From positions 636,974 to 700,973 of the forward strand of contig CAVUYY010000008.1 in the NCBI GenBank assembly GCA_963745775.1: 64,000 nucleotides of DNA. The letters run 5' to 3'. Source of the stretch: Gaiellasilicea sp963745775 (GTDB lineage Bacteria; Actinomycetota; Thermoleophilia; Gaiellales; Gaiellaceae). Both the position numbers and the translations under genes were made by a program. Shown here piece after piece: positions 25,342 through 34,659 of the stretch; the stretch's first letter is position 1; the number at the start of each line of letters is the position of its first letter. The notes under the pieces are model-generated. The model made no database searches. It saw only the letters and a program-made list of their open reading frames with translations, and was not told the origin of the DNA.

Positions 25342-27024
25342 ATGAGGCGCGTCGCGTTCCGACTGGGCTGGGTGACGGCGGCACTCGTCGTCGCGGCCGC
25401 CGCGGTCGTCCTCGTGCGCGACGCCGTCTACTCGAAGAAACCGCTGCCCGGAGTCGAGGTTCGCGCGGTCGATCTCGACCGGCCGCTCGCCGTGACGGTC
25501 GAGAACCGCAGGTACGTCGTGCGCGGGTCGGAGGCGCTCGTGCTCGACGCGAAGGCCACGGCGGCCGCAGAGCTCGCCGCCGGTCGGAGCTCGTTCCTGA
25601 CGCGCGTCCGCCAGCTTGCCGATCCGAGCCCTCCTCGGCTCGAGGTCGATCCGGTTCTCGTGGCTCGGCCGCGCATCGACGCGCTCGTCGAGCGTCTCGG
25701 CGCCAGGCTGGCGCCGCCGCGGTCGGCGCGGGTCGAGCTTCGCGGCCCGGATTTCGCGGTCGTGCCGGCACGGCTCGGACAGCTCATCGACGGCCGACGG
25801 CTGTCGACGGCCCTCGCGGCTGCGACGCTCGACGGCCGTCGGGTCCTCGCCGCGCCGCTGCTGCAAGTCGGCCCGAAACGCACGACGGAGGACGCCGAGG
25901 AGGCCGCCGAGACGGCGCACGCGCTCGCATCGGCGCCCGTCTCGCTGACGTACCGCGGCACGACGATCGGCTCCCTCGAGCCGGCCCAGCTCGCCCGCCT
26001 GGTGCACTTCGCGCCGCGCACAGACGGCTTCGTCGTAACCTTCGACCGCGAGCGGCTCGAGCGTGCGGTCAAGCCGGCGCTCGATCCCTGGCGCAAGCGC
26101 GCTGCGAACGCTCGCTTCGCGGTCGAGGGCGAGACGGTTCGGCTGACGCCTTCACGACCCGGCCTCGACGTCAATCCGAACGCAGCGCTCGCCTCGGTCA
26201 CAGCCGCGGCGTACTCCGAGCGACGCATCGCGCGGCTCGCCCTGCGCGAGACCCGCGCAGACCTGACGACGCGCGAGGCCGAGAAGCTCGGGATCCGCCA
26301 ACGGATCTCGACCTTCACGACCGAAATGGGCCCGTCGTCCTCGAATCGGATCCACAACATCCACCTGATGGCCGAGTACATCGACGGCACCCTGATCCGG
26401 CCCGGAGAGACCTTCTCCTTCAACGGTTCGGTCGGCCCGCGCACCGCCGAGCGCGGCTTCCGCGAGGGCCAGATGATCATCGGCTCGCTGCTCGTCCCCT
26501 CGATCGGCGGCGGCGTGTGTCAGACCGCGACGACGCTCTTCAACAACGCCTTCGAGCTCGGACTGCCGATCCTCGCCCGCCAGAACCACAGCTTCTACAT
26601 CTCCCACTACCCGATGGGACGCGACGCGGCCGTCTCCTGGGGCGGCCCCGACTTCTCCTTCCGAAACGACCTGAAGACGGGGATCCTGATCACGACGAGC
26701 TACACGAACGACACGCTCACCTTCAGCTTCTGGGGCAGCGATCCGAAGCGTCGGATCGTCTCGTCTACCGGACCGCAGGTGAACTGGCGCACGCCGCAGA
26801 CGACCTACGCCTACGACCCGTACGCGCCGAGCGGCTCGGTGCGGACGGTGAGCGGCTCGAACCAGTCCGGCTTCGACGTCACCGTCACCAGGAAGACCTA
26901 CGAGCGCGGCAAGCTGCTCCGCAACGACTCGTTCACGAGCGCGTACGTCGCGGTCGGCCCCACCCAGATCTTCGGCCCCGGCCGCTCGATCCCGGGCCCG
27001 TACTTCGTCCTGCCGCGCATCTGA
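25342..27024 (+). CDS. VanW-family cell-wall protein
   Basis: The product is 560 residues. It has an N-terminal membrane anchor (GWVTAALVVAAAAVVLV), a putative peptidoglycan-binding region of the kind found before VanW domains (about 60-310, two related halves ending in RPGLDVNPNAAL), and a VanW domain with STFTTEMGPSSSNRIHNIHL, IRPGETFSFNGSVGPRTAER, GGGVCQTATTLFNNAFELGL and FYISHYPMGRDAAVSW. VanW proteins occur beside glycopeptide-resistance genes but also alone in actinobacteria and firmicutes. Their biochemical role is unknown, presumably in the envelope. No other van genes are here, so resistance should not be inferred. C-terminal beta strands end FVLPRI. Confidence 0.88.
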   Translation: MRRVAFRLGWVTAALVVAAAAVVLVRDAVYSKKPLPGVEVRAVDLDRPLAVTVENRRYVVRGSEALVLDAKATAAAELAAGRSSFLTRVRQLADPSPPRLEVDPVLVARPRIDALVERLGARLAPPRSARVELRGPDFAVVPARLGQLIDGRRLSTALAAATLDGRRVLAAPLLQVGPKRTTEDAEEAAETAHALASAPVSLTYRGTTIGSLEPAQLARLVHFAPRTDGFVVTFDRERLERAVKPALDPWRKRAANARFAVEGETVRLTPSRPGLDVNPNAALASVTAAAYSERRIARLALRETRADLTTREAEKLGIRQRISTFTTEMGPSSSNRIHNIHLMAEYIDGTLIRPGETFSFNGSVGPRTAERGFREGQMIIGSLLVPSIGGGVCQTATTLFNNAFELGLPILARQNHSFYISHYPMGRDAAVSWGGPDFSFRNDLKTGILITTSYTNDTLTFSFWGSDPKRRIVSSTGPQVNWRTPQTTYAYDPYAPSGSVRTVSGSNQSGFDVTVTRKTYERGKLLRNDSFTSAYVAVGPTQIFGPGRSIPGPYFVLPRI

Positions 27025-27124
27025 ATCGGCAGCCCGACCCGACGAGGCCGAGGACGACGGCGATGACCTCTGAGCCGACGCCCGGACCTGGAAGGAGTAG
27101 GTCGACGCGCGGAGCGCGGCTTCG

Positions 27125-27832
27125 TTACTGGGCGTCCGCCTTCTCGGGCTCGTACGGGGAGGACGGGGTCGCCGACCGCTCGTCGTAGCTCTCGACGATC
27201 AGCCTGACCGCCTCTGCCGGATCGTCCGTGACGTGGAGCAGGTCGAGGTCCTCCGGCGAGATCATCCCGTCGGCGAGCGCCTCCTCGCGCACCCAGACGA
27301 GGAGCTCCTGCCAGTAGTCGGAGCCGACGAGGACGACCGGAAAGTCGAGCACCTTGCCGGTCTGGATCAGCGTCAGCGACTCGAAGAGCTCGTCGAGGGT
27401 GCCGAAGCCGCCGGGGTAGATCACGAAGCCCTCGGCCGCCTTCACGAACATCGTCTTGCGCGCGTAGAAGTGCTTGAACGTCAGCTCGATGTCGCAGTAC
27501 GGGTTCAGCCCCTGCTCGTGCGGGAGCGCGATGTTGAAGCCGACCGAGAGACCGCCGCCCTCCTTGCAGCCGCGGTTCGCGGCCTCCATCACGCCGGGGC
27601 CGCCGCCGGTCACGACCGCAAAGCCGGCCTCCGCGAAGAGCCTCCCGGCCTCCCGCGCGCCGTCGTAGGGCGGCGTCCCCTCCGGCGTGCGGGCCGAGCC
27701 GAAGATCGTCACCGCCGGCCGGTCGATCTCGAGCACCTTCTGGAAGCCGCCGAGGAACTCGTTCGCGATGATCGCGACGTCGTTCGCCAGATCGGCGTGC
27801 GTGCGCTCGAGGACGCGCCGGTCGAGAGCCAC
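27125..27832 (-). CDS. LOG-family protein (cytokinin-type phosphoribohydrolase)
   Basis: The product is 235 residues with the Rossmann-like lysine-decarboxylase-like fold. Motifs are FGSARTPEGTPPYDGA, GGGPGVMEAANRGCKEGGG and YPGGFGTLDELFESLT, the last two giving the PGGxGTxxE signature. Family members release free cytokinin bases or cleave AMP-type nucleotides to ribose 5-phosphate and base; they are not lysine decarboxylases. The bacterial role is usually nucleotide salvage or unknown. The GTG start is 4 nt after the stop of the site-2 protease gene, so it is the second gene of that unit. Confidence 0.9.
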   Translation of the reverse strand: MALDRRVLERTHADLANDVAIIANEFLGGFQKVLEIDRPAVTIFGSARTPEGTPPYDGAREAGRLFAEAGFAVVTGGGPGVMEAANRGCKEGGGLSVGFNIALPHEQGLNPYCDIELTFKHFYARKTMFVKAAEGFVIYPGGFGTLDELFESLTLIQTGKVLDFPVVLVGSDYWQELLVWVREEALADGMISPEDLDLLHVTDDPAEAVRLIVESYDERSATPSSPYEPEKADAQ

Positions 27833-27836
27833 TGAC

Positions 27837-28676
27837 CTAGATCTCGCGCTCGACGAAGCTCGCGCTCATCCCGAGCGTCAGCAGAGCCGCGAGCACGATG
27901 TAGGAGACGCCGACGATGATCCGCCGCTCCCGGCTGACGCGGTAGTACGCCTCCGCCGCCGGGTTGTCCCGCGCCTTCCAGCGTCGCCACGACTCGAGCC
28001 CGCCGAGGACGAGGATCAGGATCAGGATCGGGTTCGGCGCGGCAATCGTGAGCGCGAGGAGCACCCCGAGCCCGACGATCCAGAGCGTCGGATGGATCGC
28101 GGCGACGATCCGGCCGCCGTCCAGCGGGCTGATCGGCGCCAGGTTGAAGAGGTTGAGGAAGAAGCCGGTGAAGCCGAGCGCGACGAGGAGGTCGGAGTCG
28201 GTCGACTCGCCGGCGAGCCAGACCGCCGCCGAGCCGAGCCCGCCGAGAATCGGCCCCGCGATCGCGACCTTCGCCTCGGCCCAGGCGTCGTCGGGGAGCT
28301 GCTTCAGCGTGATCAGGGCGCCGAGGAAGGGAATGAAGAGCGGCGCCGAGACGGGAAGCCCCTGGTGCTTCGCCTCGAACACGTGCCCGAGCTCGTGCAC
28401 GAAGAGGAGCAGGACGAAGCCCACGGCGAACTGCCAGCCCCACAGCAGCGTGTAGGCGCCGATCGAGACGAGCATCGAGCCGGCGACCGTGAACAGCTTG
28501 AACTTGAAGAGCGCGACGGCGAGGAACTTCAGCTTCCAGAGGAGGAAGGCGAGGGCCGCGATGGGCGCCCAGAGCTTGCGCAGGACGTCGCGCACGGTCG
28601 TCGGCTGCTTGATCGGCGAGTAGCCGACCTGCGGCTCTTCGACCTCGCGCGGCGTGTACGGGTCGTACTGGCTCAT
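27837..28676 (-). CDS. Site-2 protease-type metallopeptidase (M50)
   Basis: A polytopic membrane protein of 279 residues. The start ATG has TACCCT 7 nt upstream (28684-28689) and no ribosome binding site, suggesting a leaderless message. Zinc site: VHELGHVFEAKHQGL, with the third ligand in NLAPISPLDGGRI. About six membrane segments surround these. There is no PDZ or CBS domain, so this is the compact M50 type. Such proteases cut membrane-spanning regulators or signal-peptide remnants; no anti-sigma partner is adjacent. It is followed by the LOG gene in the same unit. Confidence 0.88.
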   Translation of the reverse strand: MSQYDPYTPREVEEPQVGYSPIKQPTTVRDVLRKLWAPIAALAFLLWKLKFLAVALFKFKLFTVAGSMLVSIGAYTLLWGWQFAVGFVLLLFVHELGHVFEAKHQGLPVSAPLFIPFLGALITLKQLPDDAWAEAKVAIAGPILGGLGSAAVWLAGESTDSDLLVALGFTGFFLNLFNLAPISPLDGGRIVAAIHPTLWIVGLGVLLALTIAAPNPILILILVLGGLESWRRWKARDNPAAEAYYRVSRERRIIVGVSYIVLAALLTLGMSASFVEREI

Positions 28677-28683
28677 CGCCTTC

Positions 28684-28689
28684 AGGGTA
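28684..28689 (-). promoter_or_regulatory. -10 box of the M50 gene, leaderless
   Basis: TACCCT followed by 7 nt and ATG, reading leftwards. Confidence 0.5.
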
Positions 28690-28713
28690 CTTGCAGGCAG
28701 GACGACGGCCGGC

Positions 28714-29352
28714 TCACGAGCCCTGGCCGATCCACTCCTCCCCACCCTCGTAGAGCTCCTTCTTCCAGAGCGGCACCGTCTGCTTGAGCGTGTCGATCGC
28801 GTCTCTGCAAGCGGCGAGCGCGTCTGCGCGATGGGGCGCGGAGACGGCGATCACGACACTCGGCTCGCCGATCTCGACCGGGCCGGTGCGATGGTGGATC
28901 GCGATCTCGCAGAGGTCGTAGCGTGCCTTCAGCTCCGCCGCGAGCTCGGCCATCGTCTGCTCGGCCATGCCCTCGTAGGCCTCGTACTCGAGCCGGATCA
29001 CGTCCCGCCCGCGCGAGCGCTGGCGCACGGTTCCCGTGAAGGTGGCGATCGCGCCGGCGGCGTCGTCGGCGACCGCGCGCACCGCGGCGTCGAGCGAGAG
29101 CGGCTTGTCCGAGAGCAGGAAGTCACCGCCGGAGACCGGCGGGATCAGCGCGACCTCGTCGCCGTCGGCGAGGCTCGCGTCGGCTCCGGCATAGCCCTTG
29201 TTGAGCGCATAGAGCAGACCCGGCGGCTCGGCTCCGAGGTCGAGCGCCGGCCAGACGTCCGCGATCGTCGCGCCGTCGGCGAGCTCGAGGGCGCGACGAC
29301 CGGTGCCCGCGCGCTCGCGAAGCCCCGCAAAGAGACGAACCGTGACCTCCAC
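28714..29352 (-). CDS. MoaD-MoaE fusion (molybdopterin synthase)
   Basis: About 212 residues from a GTG at 29352; an in-frame ATG at 29391 is possible but falls inside a TAACAT -10-like box. The first 80 residues are a MoaD ubiquitin-like fold (VRLFAGLRERAG ... DEVALIPPVSGG). It is followed directly by MoaE (DFLLSDKPLSLDAAVRAV, GAIATFTGTVRQRSRGRDV, LEYEAYEGMAEQTMAEL, VWKKE-type PLWKKELYEGGEEW). Molybdopterin synthase adds dithiolene sulfurs to precursor Z. The MoaD C-terminal Gly-Gly must be free to carry the thiocarboxylate, so this fusion probably needs cleavage after Gly-Gly, as reported for mycobacterial MoaX. Confidence 0.9.
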   Translation of the reverse strand: MEVTVRLFAGLRERAGTGRRALELADGATIADVWPALDLGAEPPGLLYALNKGYAGADASLADGDEVALIPPVSGGDFLLSDKPLSLDAAVRAVADDAAGAIATFTGTVRQRSRGRDVIRLEYEAYEGMAEQTMAELAAELKARYDLCEIAIHHRTGPVEIGEPSVVIAVSAPHRADALAACRDAIDTLKQTVPLWKKELYEGGEEWIGQGS

Positions 29353-29408
29353 CGCCGGAGCGTGCCACGTTTGCCCTGACCCGGCTGACATGTTAGGAAC
29401 GCGGCGAG

Positions 29409-30065
29409 ATGGCCATGACCCTGACTCGCGCCAGCCTGAACGAGCAGGTCTACGAGAACCTGAAGCGCCGGCTCGTCCGCCGAGAGCTCGGGCCTGGCGA
29501 GAAGGTGAGCCTCCACGAGCTCGCGGCCGACCTCGGCGTCTCCCGCAGCCCCGTCCACCACGCGCTGACGCGGCTCGTCTCCGAGGGGTTGCTCTCGGTC
29601 AAGGCGCGGCGCGGCTACTACGTGAGTCCGCTGACGGCCGCCGCGATCGTCGAGGGTTACGAGGTGCGCCGCGCCCTCGAGCTGCACGCCGCCGAGGCGG
29701 CGGTGGGCAACGTCTCCGCGCAGGAGCTCACGCGCTTCCGCACGCTGCTCGTGGCGACCTCCGCCGCCGTCTCGCACGCCGAGTGGGATACGGCGAACGC
29801 CGCCTTCCACGAGCACCAGGTCGATCTCGCCGGGAACGCCCTGCTCTCGCGCTTCTACCGCGAGCTCTCGGTCAACCTGATGATGCAGGTGATCCGCGGC
29901 GGCAAGCTCGAGGCGGGTGCATACCTCGCGACCGAGCACGGCGCGATCGTGGACGCCTTCGAGGCCGGCGAGCTCGCCGCCGCGCAGACGGCGATCCGCG
30001 CCCACATCGACACCGGCCGCCGGATCGCGCTCGACGCGCTCGAGCAGGCGGGCGGCGCGCTCTAG
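29409..30065 (+). CDS. GntR-family transcriptional regulator (FCD type)
   Basis: The product is 218 residues. The N-terminal winged helix reads VSLHELAADLGVSRSPVHHA and LTRLVSEGLLSVKARRGYYV. The C-terminal all-helical FCD effector domain (about 80-210) has a metal-ligand pattern: FHEHQVDLAG, TEHGAIVDAFEAG and AAQTAIRAHIDTG with His residues typical of metal-dependent ligand pockets. Such regulators respond to carboxylic acids. It is divergent from the MoaD-MoaE fusion and 24 nt upstream of the mutase gene. Control of the mutase or of its own promoter is plausible but not shown. Confidence 0.88.
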   Translation: MAMTLTRASLNEQVYENLKRRLVRRELGPGEKVSLHELAADLGVSRSPVHHALTRLVSEGLLSVKARRGYYVSPLTAAAIVEGYEVRRALELHAAEAAVGNVSAQELTRFRTLLVATSAAVSHAEWDTANAAFHEHQVDLAGNALLSRFYRELSVNLMMQVIRGGKLEAGAYLATEHGAIVDAFEAGELAAAQTAIRAHIDTGRRIALDALEQAGGAL

Positions 30066-30076
30066 ACGGCAGCGCC

Positions 30077-30082
30077 TAGCAT
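30077..30082 (+). promoter_or_regulatory. -10 box of the mutase gene, leaderless
   Basis: TAGCAT followed by 7 nt and the GTG start at 30090; no ribosome binding site is present. Confidence 0.5.
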
Positions 30083-30089
30083 CCGCTCT

Positions 30090-31643
<1,554 letters not shown>

Positions 31644-31647
<4 letters not shown>

Positions 31648-32432
31648 CCGGGCTTCCGCGCGACGAAGACGAGCGTCTCGTGCTCCGCCGTCGCGGGCTC
31701 GCCGGTATGGTCGCCGGTCACCGACTCGACCTCGAAACCCGCTCGCTCGAGCAGCAGCAGCAGCTCGTCCCGGAAGTAGAGGTGGAGGTCGATCGTGTGC
31801 TCCTCCTCGGCGACGAGCTCTCCTCCGCGCCAGAGCGATGCGCGGATCTCCATCGTCTTCGACTGGTCGAGCGGGTCGAGAGAGACGAGGCGCGCTCGGA
31901 GCGCCAGCTCGTCGCCGTTCGCGGCGCGGTCGCGCTCGCCCGGTGGAGGCCACTCCTCCGGTAAGCGGGCACGCTCCTCGTCGAGCCAGTACCGCCAGCG
32001 ACGCGCGTTCGCGTACGGCGCCTCGTTGTCGAGGACGAGCGTCCCACCGGGATCCAGATAGCGGTGGAAGCGGGCGAGCGCCTCCGCGTCCTGCTCGCGC
32101 GTGCTCCCGATCCCGAAGGCCCCGCAGACGACGATCGTCCGGTACGACCGCGGCGGCTCGAGCTCGTGCATCGGCTGGACGAAGAGCGTCGGCGCGAGCC
32201 CTGCCTGCTCGGCCCGCTCCCGGCAGAGCGCGATCATGTCCGCCGAGACGTCGCAGCCGTCCACGTCGAGCCCCGCCTCGAGCCACGGCACGAGCAGGCG
32301 GCCGGTTCCGCAGGCGACGTCGAGCGTCGGCCCGTCCTCGACGTAGCGCCGGTAGTACTCGATCTCCGGCCCGTCGAGGTTGAACTCGGCCCACCAGCGG
32401 GCCACGAGGCCGTGGTGCCAGGTCTGTGGCAT
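31644..32432 (-). CDS. Class I SAM-dependent methyltransferase
   Basis: The product is 262 residues. The ATG follows GAGGAGG by 8 nt. The SAM pocket is textbook: LDVACGTGRLLVPWLEAG (motif I), DGCDVSADMIALCRERA (acidic loop) and a motif II region ending VVCGAFGIGSTREQ. The C-terminal part alternates strands with charged loops (EEEHTIDLHLYFRDELLLLL), as in Methyltransf_25/31 proteins. The substrate is unknown. The gene overlaps the mutase stop codon by 4 bp, tail to tail, and diverges from the glycosyltransferase with a gap of 66 bp. Confidence 0.88.
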
Positions 32433-32498
32433 GTACGCATCCTCCTCGAACAGGCCGGTGACGGGCGCGGGCGGCAGCCGATCCGTCAAGCTGGCGCG

Positions 32499-33488
32499 GT
32501 GCGGATCCTGCTCGTCTCCCAGATGTATCCGAGCGCCGCCGAGCCCGACCTCGGCGTCTTCGTGGCGGATCTGGAGCGGGAGCTCGTCTCGTTCGGGCAC
32601 GAGGTCGAGCGGGCGGTGCTCGACACGCGGAGCGGCGGGCCGCTCCGCCACCTGGGCTCGCGGCAGCGACAGCTCGCGCCGCTCGCCGGTTCCGGCCGGA
32701 CGTCGTCTACGCGCACTTCCTCGTTCCGACGGGTCTCTGGGGCGCTCTCCTCGGGCGCGCTCCGCTCGTCGTCACCGCTCACGGCCAGGACGTCGCGAAC
32801 ATCGGCCGGATTCCCGGCGTCAGGGCGGCAACGAGGCTGGTCGTCCGCCGCGCAAGCGCGGTGATCGCCGTCTCGGACTACCTGCGGCAGCTGCTCGAGG
32901 AGCGCGTGCCCGAGGCTCGGGGCAAGACCGAGGTGATCGACTGCGGCGTCGACCTCGAGCGCTTTCAGCCGCTTCGCGCGCGACGCCGGAGAGCGACCCG
33001 CCTTTCTCTGCGTCGGCGCATTCAGCGAGCGCAAGAACGTCCTCCGCCTCGCGCGCGCTTTCGAGCGGCTCGGCGAGGGATCGTTGACGTTCGTCGGCGA
33101 CGGGCCACTCCGCTCGGAGCTCGAGGGGCGTCGCGGGATCCGGGTCGTGGGGAGCGTCGAGCACGACCGCATCCCGAGCTACCTCGCGGCCGCCGACGTC
33201 CTCTGCCAGCCTTCGCTCGTCGAGCCGTTCGGCCAGGCCGCGCTCGAGGGGCTCGCCTCGGCGCGAACCGTGGTGGCAACGCGCGTCGGCGGGCCGCCCG
33301 AGTTCGTGCCCGAGGGTGCCGGGGTGCTCGTCGATCCGAAGGACGAGGACGCACTCGTCGCCGCACTGCGCGCCGCCGCGGCCCTACCGACGCCGAATCC
33401 CGCTGCTCGCGCCGCCGCCGAGGCGCACGGACTGTCTAGCCAGGCTCGCCGGGTGGAGGCTGTGCTCGAGCGGGCTGTTCGCGGCTGA
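32499..33488 (+). CDS. Glycosyltransferase family 4, frameshifted
   Basis: A GTG start opens VRILLVSQMYPSAAEPDLGV, the N-terminal GT-B strand. After a frame change near 32690 comes VVYAHFLVPTGLWGALLGRA, VVTAHGQDVANIGRI and AVSDYLRQLLEERVPEARGK. A second change near 32985 leads to FLCVGAFSERKNVLRLARAF and the nucleotide-sugar site SLVEPFGQAALEGLASARTV (E-x7-E). GT4 enzymes use activated sugars with retention. The acceptor is unknown and no polysaccharide cluster surrounds it. The last 53 bases are also read on the other strand by a small gene. Confidence 0.85.
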
Positions 33489-33678
33489 GGCGCTCGAGGT
33501 CGGCAAGCCTGAGCTCGACGAGAGGCCGCACCGCCTCCTCGAGCCCGGCCTCTCGGGCGACCTCGAGCGCCTGCTCGAAGCTCTCGCGGGCCTTCTCGGG
33601 CGCCACGCCCTGCTTCAACCGGTTGTCGCCGGTGACGAGCAGCTTCTGGATTCGGAAGCGGGCACTCTCGTCGCCCAT
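33436..33678 (-). CDS. Small helical protein, TPR-like
   Basis: The product is 80 residues. The start ATG has TAGGCT 6 nt upstream (33685-33690), the same leaderless arrangement as the acyl-CoA synthetase gene. The sequence is mostly helical: ARFRIQKLLVTGDNRLKQGV, then ARESFEQALEVAREAGLEEA and VRPLVELRLADLERL. This resembles one and a half tetratricopeptide-like helices with no further domain. Function unknown. Its last 17 codons overlap the 3' end of the glycosyltransferase antisense, an unusual amount for convergent genes. The intact reading frame and own promoter argue that it is real. Confidence 0.6.
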   Translation of the reverse strand: MGDESARFRIQKLLVTGDNRLKQGVAPEKARESFEQALEVAREAGLEEAVRPLVELRLADLERLSREQPARAQPPPGEPG

Positions 33679-33718
33679 CGCAGTAGCCTAGCCAGGGGGA
33701 ATCGCGTTGAATCCCTGT

Positions 33719-34108
33719 ATGGCCGCCTGTACCTGCACGTCGACCGTCCGCGTCCTGATCGCGGACGACCACCGCCTGTTCGCCGAGGCGCTCGAGGCCG
33801 TTCTGGGCAGCGCGCCCGAGCTCGAGGTCGTGGGTCGCGCCGCCGACGGGCGTGAGGCGCTCGCGCTCGCCGAAAGCCTCGAGCCGGACGTCGTCCTGCT
33901 GGATATCAGCATGCCCGTCATGGACGGCTTCGAGGCCGCAGCCCAGATCACGAAGCTGCCGACGAAGCCCGCGGTGCTGATGCTGAGCGGCTCGAATACG
34001 CCGCACGACATCGACCAGGCCCGCCGCGCCGGCGCGAGCGGCTACGTGACGAAGGACGCGATCGCCGCCCGGCTCGTCGCCGCGATCCTCGCCGCCGCGG
34101 CTGCCTAG
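33719..34108 (+). CDS. Stand-alone response regulator receiver domain
   Basis: The product is 129 residues: a complete receiver domain and nothing else. VRVLIADDHRLFAEALEAVL has the acidic pair, VVLLDISMPVMDGFEAA the phospho-acceptor Asp, VLMLSGSN the switch Ser, and GYVTKDA the Lys. The sequence is NarL-like rather than CheY-like, so it may derive from a NarL-type regulator that lost its DNA-binding part. No kinase is adjacent. A TTG 12 nt upstream of the ATG is an alternative start. It could act as a phosphate sink or partner of a distant kinase. Confidence 0.85.
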   Translation: MAACTCTSTVRVLIADDHRLFAEALEAVLGSAPELEVVGRAADGREALALAESLEPDVVLLDISMPVMDGFEAAAQITKLPTKPAVLMLSGSNTPHDIDQARRAGASGYVTKDAIAARLVAAILAAAAA

Positions 34109-34120
34109 AACGGTCGCTGG

Positions 34121-34126
34121 TACCCT
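34121..34126 (+). promoter_or_regulatory. -10 box of secG
   Basis: TACCCT lies 9 nt before the secG ATG, with no ribosome binding site between. Confidence 0.45.
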
Positions 34127-34135
34127 GCTCGCGCC

Positions 34136-34357
34136 ATGCTCCAGGTAGTTGCCGTCTTCCACGTCCTCGTCTCCGTCGCCCTGCTGACGCTGATCCTGAT
34201 GCACTCCGGGCGCGACGCGGGCATGGGCGGAATGGGCTTCACCCCTGCGTCTCAGGGCGGTACCCACATCGTGGAGCGGAACCTGACGCGCCTCACCGTC
34301 GTGGTCGCGACGGTCTTCTTCCTCAACAACGTCTTGCTCTATCGGCTGCTCGCGTAG
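34136..34357 (+). CDS. secG: Preprotein translocase subunit SecG
   Basis: The product is 73 residues with two TM helices (LQVVAVFHVLVSVALLTLIL and LTVVVATVFFLNNVLLYRLL) joined by a glycine-rich cytoplasmic loop (GRDAGMGGMGFTPASQGG), the standard SecG layout. It is part of the SecYEG channel and assists SecA-driven translocation. The start codon is close behind a -10 box, implying a leaderless message. Its last codons and stop are duplicated immediately downstream as a 20-nt repeat, and a tRNA-Leu gene follows. Confidence 0.92.
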   Translation: MLQVVAVFHVLVSVALLTLILMHSGRDAGMGGMGFTPASQGGTHIVERNLTRLTVVVATVFFLNNVLLYRLLA

Positions 34358-34383
34358 CGAGACATCGGCTGCTCGCATAGCGA
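34341..34383 (+). repeat. Duplicated 3' end of secG
   Basis: ATCGGCTGCTCGCGTAGCGA (34341-34360, including the secG stop codon) recurs at 34364-34383 with one mismatch (A for G), a period of 23. Confidence 0.7.
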
Positions 34384-34387
34384 CGGC

Positions 34388-34393
34388 TACAAT
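34388..34393 (+). promoter_or_regulatory. -10 box of tRNA-Leu
   Basis: TACAAT lies 9 nt before the mature 5' end. The identical hexamer serves rnpB. Confidence 0.6.
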
Positions 34394-34402
34394 GCCCGGC
34401 CC

Positions 34403-34486
<84 letters not shown>

Positions 34487-34495
34487 TGCGGGAAG

Positions 34496-34523
34496 AACGG
34501 CTCCTGAGAGGGAGCCGTTTCTC
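34496..34523 (+). terminator. Intrinsic terminator after tRNA-Leu
   Basis: AACGGCTCC and GGAGCCGTT form a 9-bp stem with a short loop, followed by TCTC, 10 nt after the tRNA. Confidence 0.75.
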
Positions 34524-34580
34524 TACGCGGAGGAGGTTTGCTTCTTCGTTCGCTCAATGCGCTTCGCGTGTCCCCGAACC

Positions 34581-34629
34581 TTGACGTCGTCCGGAAGGAT
34601 CTCTACCCTCAATTACGAACACGTGTTCG
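34581..34629 (+). promoter_or_regulatory. lexA promoter with LexA (SOS) box
   Basis: TTGACG (34581-34586), a 17-nt spacer and TACCCT (34604-34609) form a canonical promoter. CGAACACGTGTTCG (34616-34629) is a perfect 14-bp palindrome matching the actinobacterial SOS box GAAC-N4-GTTC. It covers the expected transcription start, so LexA would block its own promoter. Confidence 0.9.
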
Positions 34630-34659
34630 AGCAATGACTTCGACGACGAGGAGACGACA

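Noticed and set aside
24007..26007. N-terminal extension of SelA to 26007
   Set aside because: The extension is antisense to the VanW gene and unlike any SelA; a leaderless GTG at 25299 with its own -10 gives the normal length.
25342..27024. Vancomycin resistance locus
   Set aside because: VanW alone is not a resistance gene; vanHAX, vanRS and related genes are absent.
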